Assembly: GCF_902497855.1 (NCBI RefSeq)
Contig: NZ_CABVHU010000024.1
Coordinates: 66,666-104,594, forward strand
Reading direction: 5' to 3'
Length of the DNA: 37,929 bases
Source: Pseudomonas fluorescens
GTDB lineage: Bacteria; Pseudomonadota; Gammaproteobacteria; Pseudomonadales; Pseudomonadaceae
Part shown: piece by piece, positions 15,650 through 23,300 of the stretch
How positions within the stretch are numbered: the first letter of the stretch is position 1
Layout: every line of letters starts with the position of its first letter
Translations under genes and position numbers: made by a program
Notes under the pieces: generated by a model
The model's input: the letters and a program-made list of their open reading frames with translations, nothing else
Told to the model about the DNA's origin: nothing
Databases searched by the model: none

Positions 15650-16537
15650 TCAGCTGCGCCGGTCGACGATATAGCGGGCCAGGTCGCGTAACGGCTCGGC
15701 GGCTGCGTCAAACGGTCGCAGTGCGTGCAGGGCCTGATCGCGCAGTTCCAGGGCGTAGGCCTTGGCTGCATCGAGGCCGAGCAGGGCCGGGTAGGTCGGC
15801 TTGTCCCGCGCGATGTCGGCGCCCTGGCGCTTGCCGAGGGTTGCGGTATCGCTTTCGACGTCGAGAATGTCGTCCTGCACCTGAAACGCCAGGCCGATGG
15901 CTTGTGCATAAGCCTGCAGCGACTTCAGTTGGTCTTTCTCTGCGCGGCCGCTGGCCAGGGCGCCGAGTTTGACGCTGGCCTCGATCAGCGCACCGGTTTT
16001 GTGCCGATGCATGTACTCAAGGGCTTGTTGATCGAGCTTCAGGCCGACCGAACCCAGGTCGATGGCTTGGCCGCCGACCATGCCGGCCGGGCCTGCCGCC
16101 AACGCCAGGGCGCTGACCATTTGCAGGCGGGTGTCGGCATCCGCAGTGTTCAGGCGCGGATCGAGCAGGGCGCTGAAGGCCAGGCTCTGCAAACCGTCGC
16201 CAGCCAGGATCGCGCAGGCTTCGTCGAATTTCTTGTGGGTAGTCGGCTGGCCACGACGCAGGTCGTCGTCATCCATGGCCGGCAGATCGTCGTGCACCAG
16301 GGAATAGGCGTGGATCAGCTCCACGGCACACGCCGCGCCGTTGGCGTGTTCAGCCTTGCCGCCCAGCGCTTCGCAGGCGGCGTAGGCCAACAACGGCCGC
16401 ACCCGTTTGCCGCCATTCATTACGCTGTAGCGCATGGCTTCGTAAAGGCGTGCAAGCTCGGGGCCTGGCGCGATAAACAGGCTTTCCAGTGCCGCGTTGA
16501 CACGAGCCTGGCTGGTGGCCGAATACGCTGCAATCAT
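15650..16537 (-). CDS. ispA: Farnesyl diphosphate synthase (geranyltranstransferase)
   Basis: 295 residues from the ATG at 16537 (M-I-A-A-Y-S-A-T-S-Q), which overlaps the xseB stop by four bases. The frame is open 33 codons further but that part lies inside xseB. The first aspartate-rich motif D-D-L-P-A-M-D-D-D-D is at 83-92 with R-R-G after it, and the second D-D-I-L-D is in the last third. G-G-K-R-V-R-P-L at 42-49 binds the isopentenyl diphosphate. It makes farnesyl diphosphate from isopentenyl and dimethylallyl units, feeding quinones and undecaprenyl lipid. Confidence 0.96.
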   Translation of the reverse strand: MIAAYSATSQARVNAALESLFIAPGPELARLYEAMRYSVMNGGKRVRPLLAYAACEALGGKAEHANGAACAVELIHAYSLVHDDLPAMDDDDLRRGQPTTHKKFDEACAILAGDGLQSLAFSALLDPRLNTADADTRLQMVSALALAAGPAGMVGGQAIDLGSVGLKLDQQALEYMHRHKTGALIEASVKLGALASGRAEKDQLKSLQAYAQAIGLAFQVQDDILDVESDTATLGKRQGADIARDKPTYPALLGLDAAKAYALELRDQALHALRPFDAAAEPLRDLARYIVDRRS

Positions 16538-16776
16538 TCTGGCAAATCCGCGTCGAAGGGTTCCTCGGCCAACTCGCCATCGCGTTCGAGCAGCACCTGA
16601 ACCTTTTGTTCGGCCTGGGCCAGCGCCGCCTGGCAATCGCGGGTCAGGCCGATGCCTTGCTCGAAAGCCGTCAGCGAGTCTTCCAGGGACAATTCACCAT
16701 TCTCCAGACGCTCGACCAGCGTTTGCAGTTCAGCGAGCGATTGTTCGAAATCCAGTGCAGCTTTTTTGCGGGCCAT
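16534..16776 (-). CDS. xseB: Exodeoxyribonuclease VII small subunit
   Basis: 80 residues, the usual length. The core F-E-Q-S-L-A-E-L-Q-T-L-V-E-R-L-E-N-G-E-L-S-L-E-D-S-L and the F-E-Q-G-I-G-L segment are diagnostic. It is an all-helical, coiled-coil-forming partner of XseA, and the complex degrades single-stranded DNA from both ends. The acidic tail (E-E-P-F-D-A-D-L-P-E) overlaps the ispA start. It is the first gene of xseB-ispA-dxs, with its promoter expected in the 353-base gap shared with the divergent magA. Confidence 0.96.
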   Translation of the reverse strand: MARKKAALDFEQSLAELQTLVERLENGELSLEDSLTAFEQGIGLTRDCQAALAQAEQKVQVLLERDGELAEEPFDADLPE

Positions 16777-16892
16777 GGCGGCTATTTCCGGTTGACGTTA
16801 AACCGGCGCGACACTAGCAGACATGGGGGGTATGGGCAAATAAGCGGGGTATTGGGAGTTGCAGTTTGCGGCGTCTCCAAGAGTGATCTGCG

Positions 16893-16938
16893 TTATTCGG
16901 CTCATTTTGTGAGCCGAATAAGCTCGCTATTCGGCTCA
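16893..16938. promoter_or_regulatory. Triple operator-like repeat (right, left, right) of TATTCGGCTCA
   Basis: TTATTCGGCTCA at 16893-16904 and its exact inverse at 16910-16921 form a 12-bp-arm palindrome with a 5-base centre. A third copy, TATTCGGCTCA, at 16928-16938 pairs equally well with the middle copy over a 7-base centre. The region is AT-richer than its surroundings. The layout suits a dimeric or cooperative DNA-binding protein; it could also be an RNA hairpin. The regulator is not known to me. Confidence 0.6.
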
Positions 16939-17079
16939 CGCCCGGCAAATCCCGTGATTTCTATAGCAGATAGAGATCTGTCTGATTGTTAAAACACCGC
17001 TGAATGGCTAATCTTCGGGTCTTCTACAACCCCACAGTCACGGGGCTTTCAGACGAAACGCAGGGTTTGGATCTGTAAC

Positions 17080-17097
17080 GCGCCGAGGAACAGGCGC
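17080..17097 (+). promoter_or_regulatory. Candidate Rsm/Csr-binding hairpin, upstream site in the magA leader
   Basis: GCGCC (17080-17084) and GGCGC (17093-17097) pair around the 8-base loop GAGGAACA. A GGA in a hairpin loop is the established recognition form for RsmA/RsmE/CsrA. It lies about 35 bases before the magA start codon. Confidence 0.5.
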
Positions 17098-17110
17098 AAG
17101 GTTTCGTCAG

Positions 17111-17133
17111 GCATGGCAGGAGGCGTCACATGC
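17111..17133 (+). promoter_or_regulatory. Candidate Rsm/Csr-binding hairpin covering the magA ribosome-binding site and start codon
   Basis: GCATG (17111-17115) pairs with CATGC (17129-17133), which contains the magA ATG. The 13-base loop carries the Shine-Dalgarno CAGGAGG (17117-17123). A GGA in the loop that is also the ribosome-binding site is the standard arrangement for translational repression by Rsm proteins. Confidence 0.5.
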
Positions 17134-17921
17134 GTTCATTGCTGCTGGTGCTGATGGGGCTGGTCTGCGCCACTGCTGCCAAGGCCGAGCCGACGGCAGA
17201 ACTGTCGGAACCGATAGGCGGCTGGCGCTACAACGGCCTGCTGGATCGCAGTGAACAGCCTCAAGTCGCCTATCCCACACCGCCCATCGACCGGGGCGTG
17301 CAGCGCAATCGCACGATGATAGAAGGCCAGCTCAAGGCCATCGGCAACCAACGCGGGCCCCATACCCTGGCGGTCAACGGCAATCCCCTCAATCTGTACA
17401 CCGACGACCAGGGACGTTTCGCCCGACCGTATGCCTTTGGCGCCGGTTCCAACAGCGTCGAAGTGCGCAGTGCCGAAGGCCAGCCGCTCAAGCGCGTTCA
17501 ATTCTATGAAGCCAACAACCTGCGCACACCGGCGCGGATTCGCGTGGTGCTGGGTTGGGACGATCCGAAGGCCGAGCTCGACCTGCACATCGTTACCCCC
17601 GACGGCCAGCATGCGTTCTGGGCTCGCCCGGCGATGAGCAACGGCGGCGGCCTGGACCCGGATGGCGTCGATGGTCCCGGCCCGGAAATGTTCACCATGA
17701 CCGCGCCGATGCAGGGCACCTATCTGGTTTACGTGAACTATTGGGGCAACTTTGGCAGCGGCGGCTATAACTTCGATGAGCGCGGCAACCAGAACGAGGT
17801 GATCACCTCACAGATCAACCTGGTACTGAACGAAAACACCGTCGACGAGAAACGCGAGACCTTCATCGTGCCTCTGCGCGCGATCGGTGATCTGCTGCTG
17901 GTCAAGACTTTCAACTATTGA
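17130..17921 (+). CDS. magA: MagA-like periplasmic DUF2135 protein
   Basis: 263 residues with a signal peptide (M-R-S-L-L-L-V-L..., cleavage near A-K-A at residue 19). The conserved DUF2135 part contains V-L-G-W-D-D...L-D-L-H-I-V-T-P-D-G-Q-H and T-Y-L-V-Y-V-N-Y-W-G. The N-terminal part has G-S-N-S-V-E-V-R-S-A-E-G-Q, shared almost word for word with the last gene of the operon. Homologues are E. coli YfaP and, by gene order, P. aeruginosa MagA. The family is thought to be beta-sandwich proteins and MagA has been linked to the MagD macroglobulin, but no enzymatic role is known. Expression probably depends on the two GGA hairpins in front. SD CAGGAGG is 6 bases before the ATG. Confidence 0.85.
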   Translation: MRSLLLVLMGLVCATAAKAEPTAELSEPIGGWRYNGLLDRSEQPQVAYPTPPIDRGVQRNRTMIEGQLKAIGNQRGPHTLAVNGNPLNLYTDDQGRFARPYAFGAGSNSVEVRSAEGQPLKRVQFYEANNLRTPARIRVVLGWDDPKAELDLHIVTPDGQHAFWARPAMSNGGGLDPDGVDGPGPEMFTMTAPMQGTYLVYVNYWGNFGSGGYNFDERGNQNEVITSQINLVLNENTVDEKRETFIVPLRAIGDLLLVKTFNY

Positions 17922-17956
17922 ACATCCCGCACCACGGATGAATTGGGTGTTGTGAA

Positions 17957-19669
17957 ATGAGCGATAACACTGTGACGCCGGCCGCCGCCGCACCCGCCGC
18001 CAAACCTTCCCGGCGCTGGCCGGTGCTGCTGGGCGGATTGTGCCTGGTGGCTGGTGTGGCGGGCGGCTTGGGCTGGTTCATGCACCAGTCCAAGGCCCCG
18101 CCGGCGCAATTGGCCAGCGACAAGTTGGGCATGAGCCGGCCGGACGGTCTGCTCGAAACCCATTCCTTGAGCCAGTTGCCCAAGGACTTGCTGGCGGTGC
18201 CGTTTCTCAAGGAAACCCTCACCGAAGATTTCGTCTTCTATTACCAAACCCATGCCGATCGTCTCGGGCTGATCGGCAGTCTGCGGCGGATCATTTACGA
18301 GCATGACCTGAAACTGCAGGACAGCCTGATCGAGCAACTGTTCGATCAACCGGCGGACGTAGCCCTTTGGCGCGGGGCGGATGGCCGGCTCAAGGATTTC
18401 CTGTTGGTGATGGATCGCGGTGGCCTGGCCAAGGTGCTGGAGCCGCTGGCCAAAGTGGCGCTGGACGATACGCAACTGACCAGGCTCGGCGAGGTGAACG
18501 TCGGTGCCGACGAGGTGGCGCTTTATCAGCTCAACTACAACGCCAGCAAGGCGTTGGTGTTCGCCTCCCATGGCGACAAACTGGTGGTGCTGTCGAATCC
18601 GGCCAAACTCTACGATCCGGGCAGCGGCATGCCTGAAGCGCCGGGCAGCGTCTCGACCCAGGCCATCGGCGCATTGCTCAATGGCGACAAACTGTTCCCC
18701 GAAGCCTTCGGTCTGCAACCCCGTGCGCCTGAGGTGAAACAACGGTTGTCGGTCAATGCCAGCGTCCTGGCCATGGGGTATCAGCGCTTCATCCCTAATT
18801 TCGCCGGCCTGCGCTTCGACATGGACGACAAGGGCTGGCACAGCTTCCTTGCCATGGATGAACTGGAAAATCAGCCGGATTTTGATTTCAAACCGATCTG
18901 GCAAGCCATGCCCATGGGCGCCAGCGCTTGCGTGGCCTTGCCCCTGGCCGCCGAACAACAGCAACCGCTGCTGGTGAAACTCGGCGCTGACGATACGGTT
19001 GCCCAGGCCCTGACCGAACACATGGCGGGTGCCGCCGGCCTGTGCTGGTACGCCGATTCGCGGCTGTACACACCATTGTTGGTGGCCAGCCTGAACGACG
19101 ATGACAGCGCAAAGCTCGACGGCGATCTGGGCAACCTGTTCGGCTCGATGATCGGTGCTTACGAAGGCAAGGTCGCAGAGCATGCGTTTCCGGTGATCGA
19201 GAAGCAGGAAGGCATGACTCACCAGTGGCAACGCCAGGTCAGTTCCAACTTCGGCCCCTACAAGGCCAAGGATGCCGAGAACCCGGACGCGATCACCGGC
19301 AAGGCCTTCATGCGCGTGAGCCTGGCGCGCCACGGTTCGACGCTGCTGTTTTCCCTCGACGACAAGTTAGTGGATAAAGCCCTCGGCACCCTTGATAAAC
19401 GCTTCCCGCCCATGGCCGACGTCGTACCCCAAGACCTGCTGATGCCGGTCTACTTCGGCCCGGACTCCATGGCGCAACTGATGCAGCAGGAAACCCTCGA
19501 CAGCCTGCCGCAGGATATGGAGCCGGTGTTCTACAACGCCGCGCAAACCTATCTGATCCCGAAACTGCGCGCGCTCGGCGGCTACGGCAAATATGCCCTG
19601 ACCTTGCCCGCAGGCAGCGAGCCCGACGGCCACTGGCAATGGTTGCCGCTAGAGTGGAAAGCCCTGTGA
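17957..19669 (+). CDS. magB: MagB-like membrane-anchored DUF2138 protein
   Basis: 570 residues. An Ala/Pro-rich cytoplasmic tail (1-18) and R-R are followed by one transmembrane helix at about 21-42 without a cleavage site, so the large C-terminal domain is held in the periplasm by an N-terminal anchor. The rest resembles E. coli YfaA (DUF2138). No catalytic motif could be recognised. By position it corresponds to P. aeruginosa MagB, reported as a partner of the macroglobulin MagD. It follows magA after 35 bases with a weak ribosome-binding site and overlaps magC by four bases (GTGA). Confidence 0.85.
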   Translation: MSDNTVTPAAAAPAAKPSRRWPVLLGGLCLVAGVAGGLGWFMHQSKAPPAQLASDKLGMSRPDGLLETHSLSQLPKDLLAVPFLKETLTEDFVFYYQTHADRLGLIGSLRRIIYEHDLKLQDSLIEQLFDQPADVALWRGADGRLKDFLLVMDRGGLAKVLEPLAKVALDDTQLTRLGEVNVGADEVALYQLNYNASKALVFASHGDKLVVLSNPAKLYDPGSGMPEAPGSVSTQAIGALLNGDKLFPEAFGLQPRAPEVKQRLSVNASVLAMGYQRFIPNFAGLRFDMDDKGWHSFLAMDELENQPDFDFKPIWQAMPMGASACVALPLAAEQQQPLLVKLGADDTVAQALTEHMAGAAGLCWYADSRLYTPLLVASLNDDDSAKLDGDLGNLFGSMIGAYEGKVAEHAFPVIEKQEGMTHQWQRQVSSNFGPYKAKDAENPDAITGKAFMRVSLARHGSTLLFSLDDKLVDKALGTLDKRFPPMADVVPQDLLMPVYFGPDSMAQLMQQETLDSLPQDMEPVFYNAAQTYLIPKLRALGGYGKYALTLPAGSEPDGHWQWLPLEWKAL

Positions 19670-20304
19670 TCGCACTGATCCGAGGCCTCGGCCTGCTGGC
19701 GATGCTGCTGGGCAGTCGCGTCTTTGCCAGCGAAGCCGCGGCGCTCGACCCGCAGCAATCCCAGGTCTTCCGCGCCTGGTTCGTGCGCATCGCCCAGGAA
19801 CAACTGTCCCAGGGCCCGAGCCCGCGCTGGTACCAGCAGGACTGCGCCGGGCTGGTGCGGTTCGCCGCCAACGAAGCGTTGAAAGTCCATGACGATAAAT
19901 GGCTGCGCAGCAATGGCCTGTCCAACCGCTACCTGCCACCGGAACTGCCATTGAGCGATGCTCGGCGTGGTCTCGCCCAGCAATGGCAGCAGGGCGGCGG
20001 CAAGGTCGGGCCGTACGTCAATGCGATCAAGCTGATCCAGTTCAACAGCCATTTGGTCGGCCGCGATATTGCGCAGGCCCGGCCCGGTGACCTGATGTTT
20101 TTCGATCAGGGCGACGACCAGCACCTGATGATCTGGATGGGCCGCTACATCGCCTATCACACCGGCACCACCACCCCCACCGACAACGGCATGCGGTCCG
20201 CGAGCCTGCAGCAACTCATGACATGGAAGGACACCCGATGGATACCCGACGCAGCCAACCCCAACTTCATCGGCGTCTATCGATTGAACTTTCTTTCTCA
20301 ATGA
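19666..20304 (+). CDS. magC: MagC-like DUF1175 protein with NlpC/P60-type Cys/His motifs
   Basis: 212 residues from the GTG at 19666, which overlaps the magB stop; the frame is open 9 codons further up inside magB. An N-terminal hydrophobic stretch of about 20 residues ends at F-A-S, a likely signal peptide. Q-D-C60-A-G-L-V-R-F matches the D-C-S-G-L motif of NlpC/P60 peptidases, and R-P-G-D-L-M-F-F...Q-H153-L-M-I-W-M-G matches their P-G-D-L-x-F-F...H-V-G-I-Y-I-G part. The family (E. coli YfaT) is filed as DUF1175, so the peptidase reading is inference from motifs: it may cleave peptidoglycan peptides or be a fold relative. It overlaps magD by four bases (ATGA). Confidence 0.83.
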   Translation: MIALIRGLGLLAMLLGSRVFASEAAALDPQQSQVFRAWFVRIAQEQLSQGPSPRWYQQDCAGLVRFAANEALKVHDDKWLRSNGLSNRYLPPELPLSDARRGLAQQWQQGGGKVGPYVNAIKLIQFNSHLVGRDIAQARPGDLMFFDQGDDQHLMIWMGRYIAYHTGTTTPTDNGMRSASLQQLMTWKDTRWIPDAANPNFIGVYRLNFLSQ

Positions 20305-23300
20305 TCGGTATCCGCATGCTGCGTTTTTTGCCTCTGCTGTTGGTATTGGTGCTGCCGTTTTCGACGGCGTATGCCGAAGACACCGTCGAGCCAAGCAACT
20401 ACACGCCAGTGGCCGGGGAAAGCTTTTTCCTGCTGGCCGACAGCAGCTTCGGCAGCGATGAACAGGCGATGGTGCGCCTCGAAGCGCCGGGCCGTGACTA
20501 TCGCCGGTTCCGCATGGAGCCTTACGGCGGCGCCGACATTCGCGTGTATCGGATCGACAAGCCGCTGGATTTCCTCAAGCGCCAAAAGAACCTGCACCGG
20601 GTGGTCAGTGATGGTCAATTCAAAGGCGAAGGCCTGTCGAATACCCTCGCGTACCTGTGGGACAACTGGTACCGAAAATCCCGTCGAGTGATGCAACGGG
20701 CGTTTTCCTACGAGTCGCGTAAACAAGTCACCGAAGAAGTGCCGGAATTGAAGATGGGGACTGCCATCGCCGCGCCAACGCCCTACGATGCGCAGCCGCA
20801 ATTTGCGCTGATTCCGGGTTTACCGGTGATCAGCCAATTCCGTTATCCACTGTGGCAAGCCAAACCGATCCAGCCGCCTGCCGGAGTGAACCTGGCCGGC
20901 TCTTCCAGCGAATTCGTCAGTGATGCACCGGGCAACGTGTACATCCCGTTGGGCAACCTGAAGCCGGGTCTGTATCTGGTGGAAGCACTGATCGGCAAGT
21001 ACCGCGCGACCACCATGGTCTTCGTCTCCAACACCGTGGCGGTGAGCAAGATTGCCGGTGATGAACTGCTGGTCTGGGCCGCGCGCAAACACCAAGGCAG
21101 TTCGGTGCCGAAGGTCAATGTGCTGTGGACCGATGGCCTTGGCGTGATGAGCAGCGGCGCCACCGATGTCGATGGTTTGCTGCGGTTGAAACACGTCAGC
21201 CCGGAACGTTCGTTCGTGATTGGCGAGGACGAAGAGGGTGGAGTGTTCGTCGCTGAAAACTTCTACTACGACAGCGAAATCTACGACACCAAACTCTATG
21301 CCTTTACCGACCGGCCGCTGTATCGGCCGGGGGATTGGGTGTCGCTGAAAATCGTCGGTCGCGAGTTCAAGAATGCTCGCGACTCGGTGCAGCCGAGCGC
21401 CGCCGACGTCAACCTCACCGTGCTCGATGCCACCGGTACCGCACTGCAAACCCTGGCGCTGAAACTCGATGCCAAGGCTGGCACTCAAGGGCGCCTCCAG
21501 TTGCCGGACAACGCCGTGGCGGGTGGTTATGAATTGCGTTTCAGCTACAAGGATCAGGCCTACAGCAGCGCCTTCCGCGTCGCCGAATACATCAAGCCAC
21601 ACTTCGACATTTCCTTGAATCTGGCCAAGCAGGATTACCGCACCGGTGAACCGGTCACAGGTAGCCTGGTGCTGCTGTACCCGGACGGCAAACCCGTGGC
21701 CAATGCCAAATTGAGCCTGAGCCTGCGTGCCCAGCAACTGTCGATGGTCGACAACGAACTGCAGTATCTCGGGCAATTCCCGGTGGAGTTGACCAGTACC
21801 GAACTGACGACCGATGCCAAAGGCAACGCGACCCTCGACCTGCCGGCTGCCGAGAAGCCGAGCCGCTATATGCTCACCGTATTTGCCAGCGATGGCGCGG
21901 CATACCGGGTCAAGACCACCAAGGAAATCCTCATCGATCGCGGCGCCGCGAGTTTCAGTCTGCGCGCGCCCCAGCGTTTCAGCGCGGTGGGCGACAAGGT
22001 TGCGTTCAGTTATCTGAATGAAGGGGGCAGCGAGCAGAGCAAGGCCGTCACGCCGAGCCGTTATGGCTGGGTGCGGCTGGAAGACCAGAGCACCGGCGAG
22101 GGCAAACTGGCGGCCACCGATAAAGGCTTCACCCTGGCGTTCGAGCGCCCGGGCACTTACAACCTGACCTTGAAGGATGATCATGGCCGAGCCATCGGCG
22201 CCACTGGTCATTCGGTCACCGGCGATGGCGTCAAAGCCGTGCCGGGCACTGTGGAAATCGTCCTCGATAAACCGGAGTACAACGCGGGCGATGAAGCGCT
22301 CGCGCTGATCACTTTCCCTGAGCCGGTCAGCGATGCATTGCTGTCGCTGGAGCGGGACAAAGTCGAGGCGACGGCGCTGCTGTCCAAGGGCGGCGATTGG
22401 CTGCGGATGGAAAAACTCAGTGACACCCAATACCGCGCGCGGATCCCGGTCAAAGACAGCTTCGCGCCAAACCTGACGTTTTCGGTTCTGTACACCAAGG
22501 GCGGTCAGTACAGTTTTCAGAACGCCGGCATCAAGGTCATAGCGCCGCAAATCGACGTAGTGATCGCCACCGATAAAGAGTCGTATCAACCTGGCGACAC
22601 AGTGTCCGTCGACCTCACCACTCAGTTCGCCGGTAAGCCGATTTTGGCGCACCTGACGGTCAGCGTGGTGGATGAAATGATCTACGCGCTACAACCGGAA
22701 GTAGCACCCAGCATTGACCAGTTCTTCTATCACCCGCGCCGCAACAACGTGCGCACCAGCGCCAGCCTGTCGTTCATCAGCTATGACGTAGCACTGCCGG
22801 GCAGCCCGGGTGCACCGGGCAAAGCCAACCGCAGCGAGCGCGGAGTGAAAGTGCTGGAACGGCCGCGTCGCGAAGACGTTGACACCGCCGCCTGGCAACC
22901 GGAATTGGTGACTGATGCCAATGGCAAGACCCGCTTCACCTTCAAGATGCCCGACTCCTTGACCCGCTGGCGCATCACCGCCCGGGCCATCGCCGATGAT
23001 GGTCAGGTCGGGCAGAAGAAACAGTTCGTGCGCTCGGAAAAACCGCTGTACCTGAAGTGGAGCGGGCCAGCCCGATTCCGCAGTGGCGACAAACCGGAGC
23101 TCGGTGTATTCGCCTTCAGCCAGGCCGAGAAACCGGTAGCGGCTGAACTGGTGATTCATTACGGCGGCGCCACACAGCGTGTCCCGGTGACGTTGAATAA
23201 CGGTATCAATTACATCGCATTACCCACATTCGCATTGGCCAACGGTGAGTGGACCGCCGAGTTGGTGCAGGACGGCAAAACCGCTGACGCCTTGGCCGTG

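Larger units (their letters stand above)
16777..17129. other. 353-base divergent intergenic region between xseB and magA
   Basis: It holds three copies of an 11-base word in alternating orientation (16893-16938), a CCGGTT/AACCGG pair close to xseB (16788-16806), a CCCC/GGGG mini-hairpin at 17030-17045, and two GGA-loop hairpins next to the magA start. No convincing sigma-70 promoter for either gene could be picked by eye, and no small gene was recognised. Confidence 0.6.

Noticed and set aside
17030..17045. CCCC/GGGG hairpin as a terminator before magA
   Set aside because: Four-base stem without a proper T-tract, and no upstream plus-strand gene to end.
20820..22652. 610-codon minus-strand frame opposite magD
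   Set aside because: No domain, no ribosome-binding site, and fully inside the macroglobulin gene.
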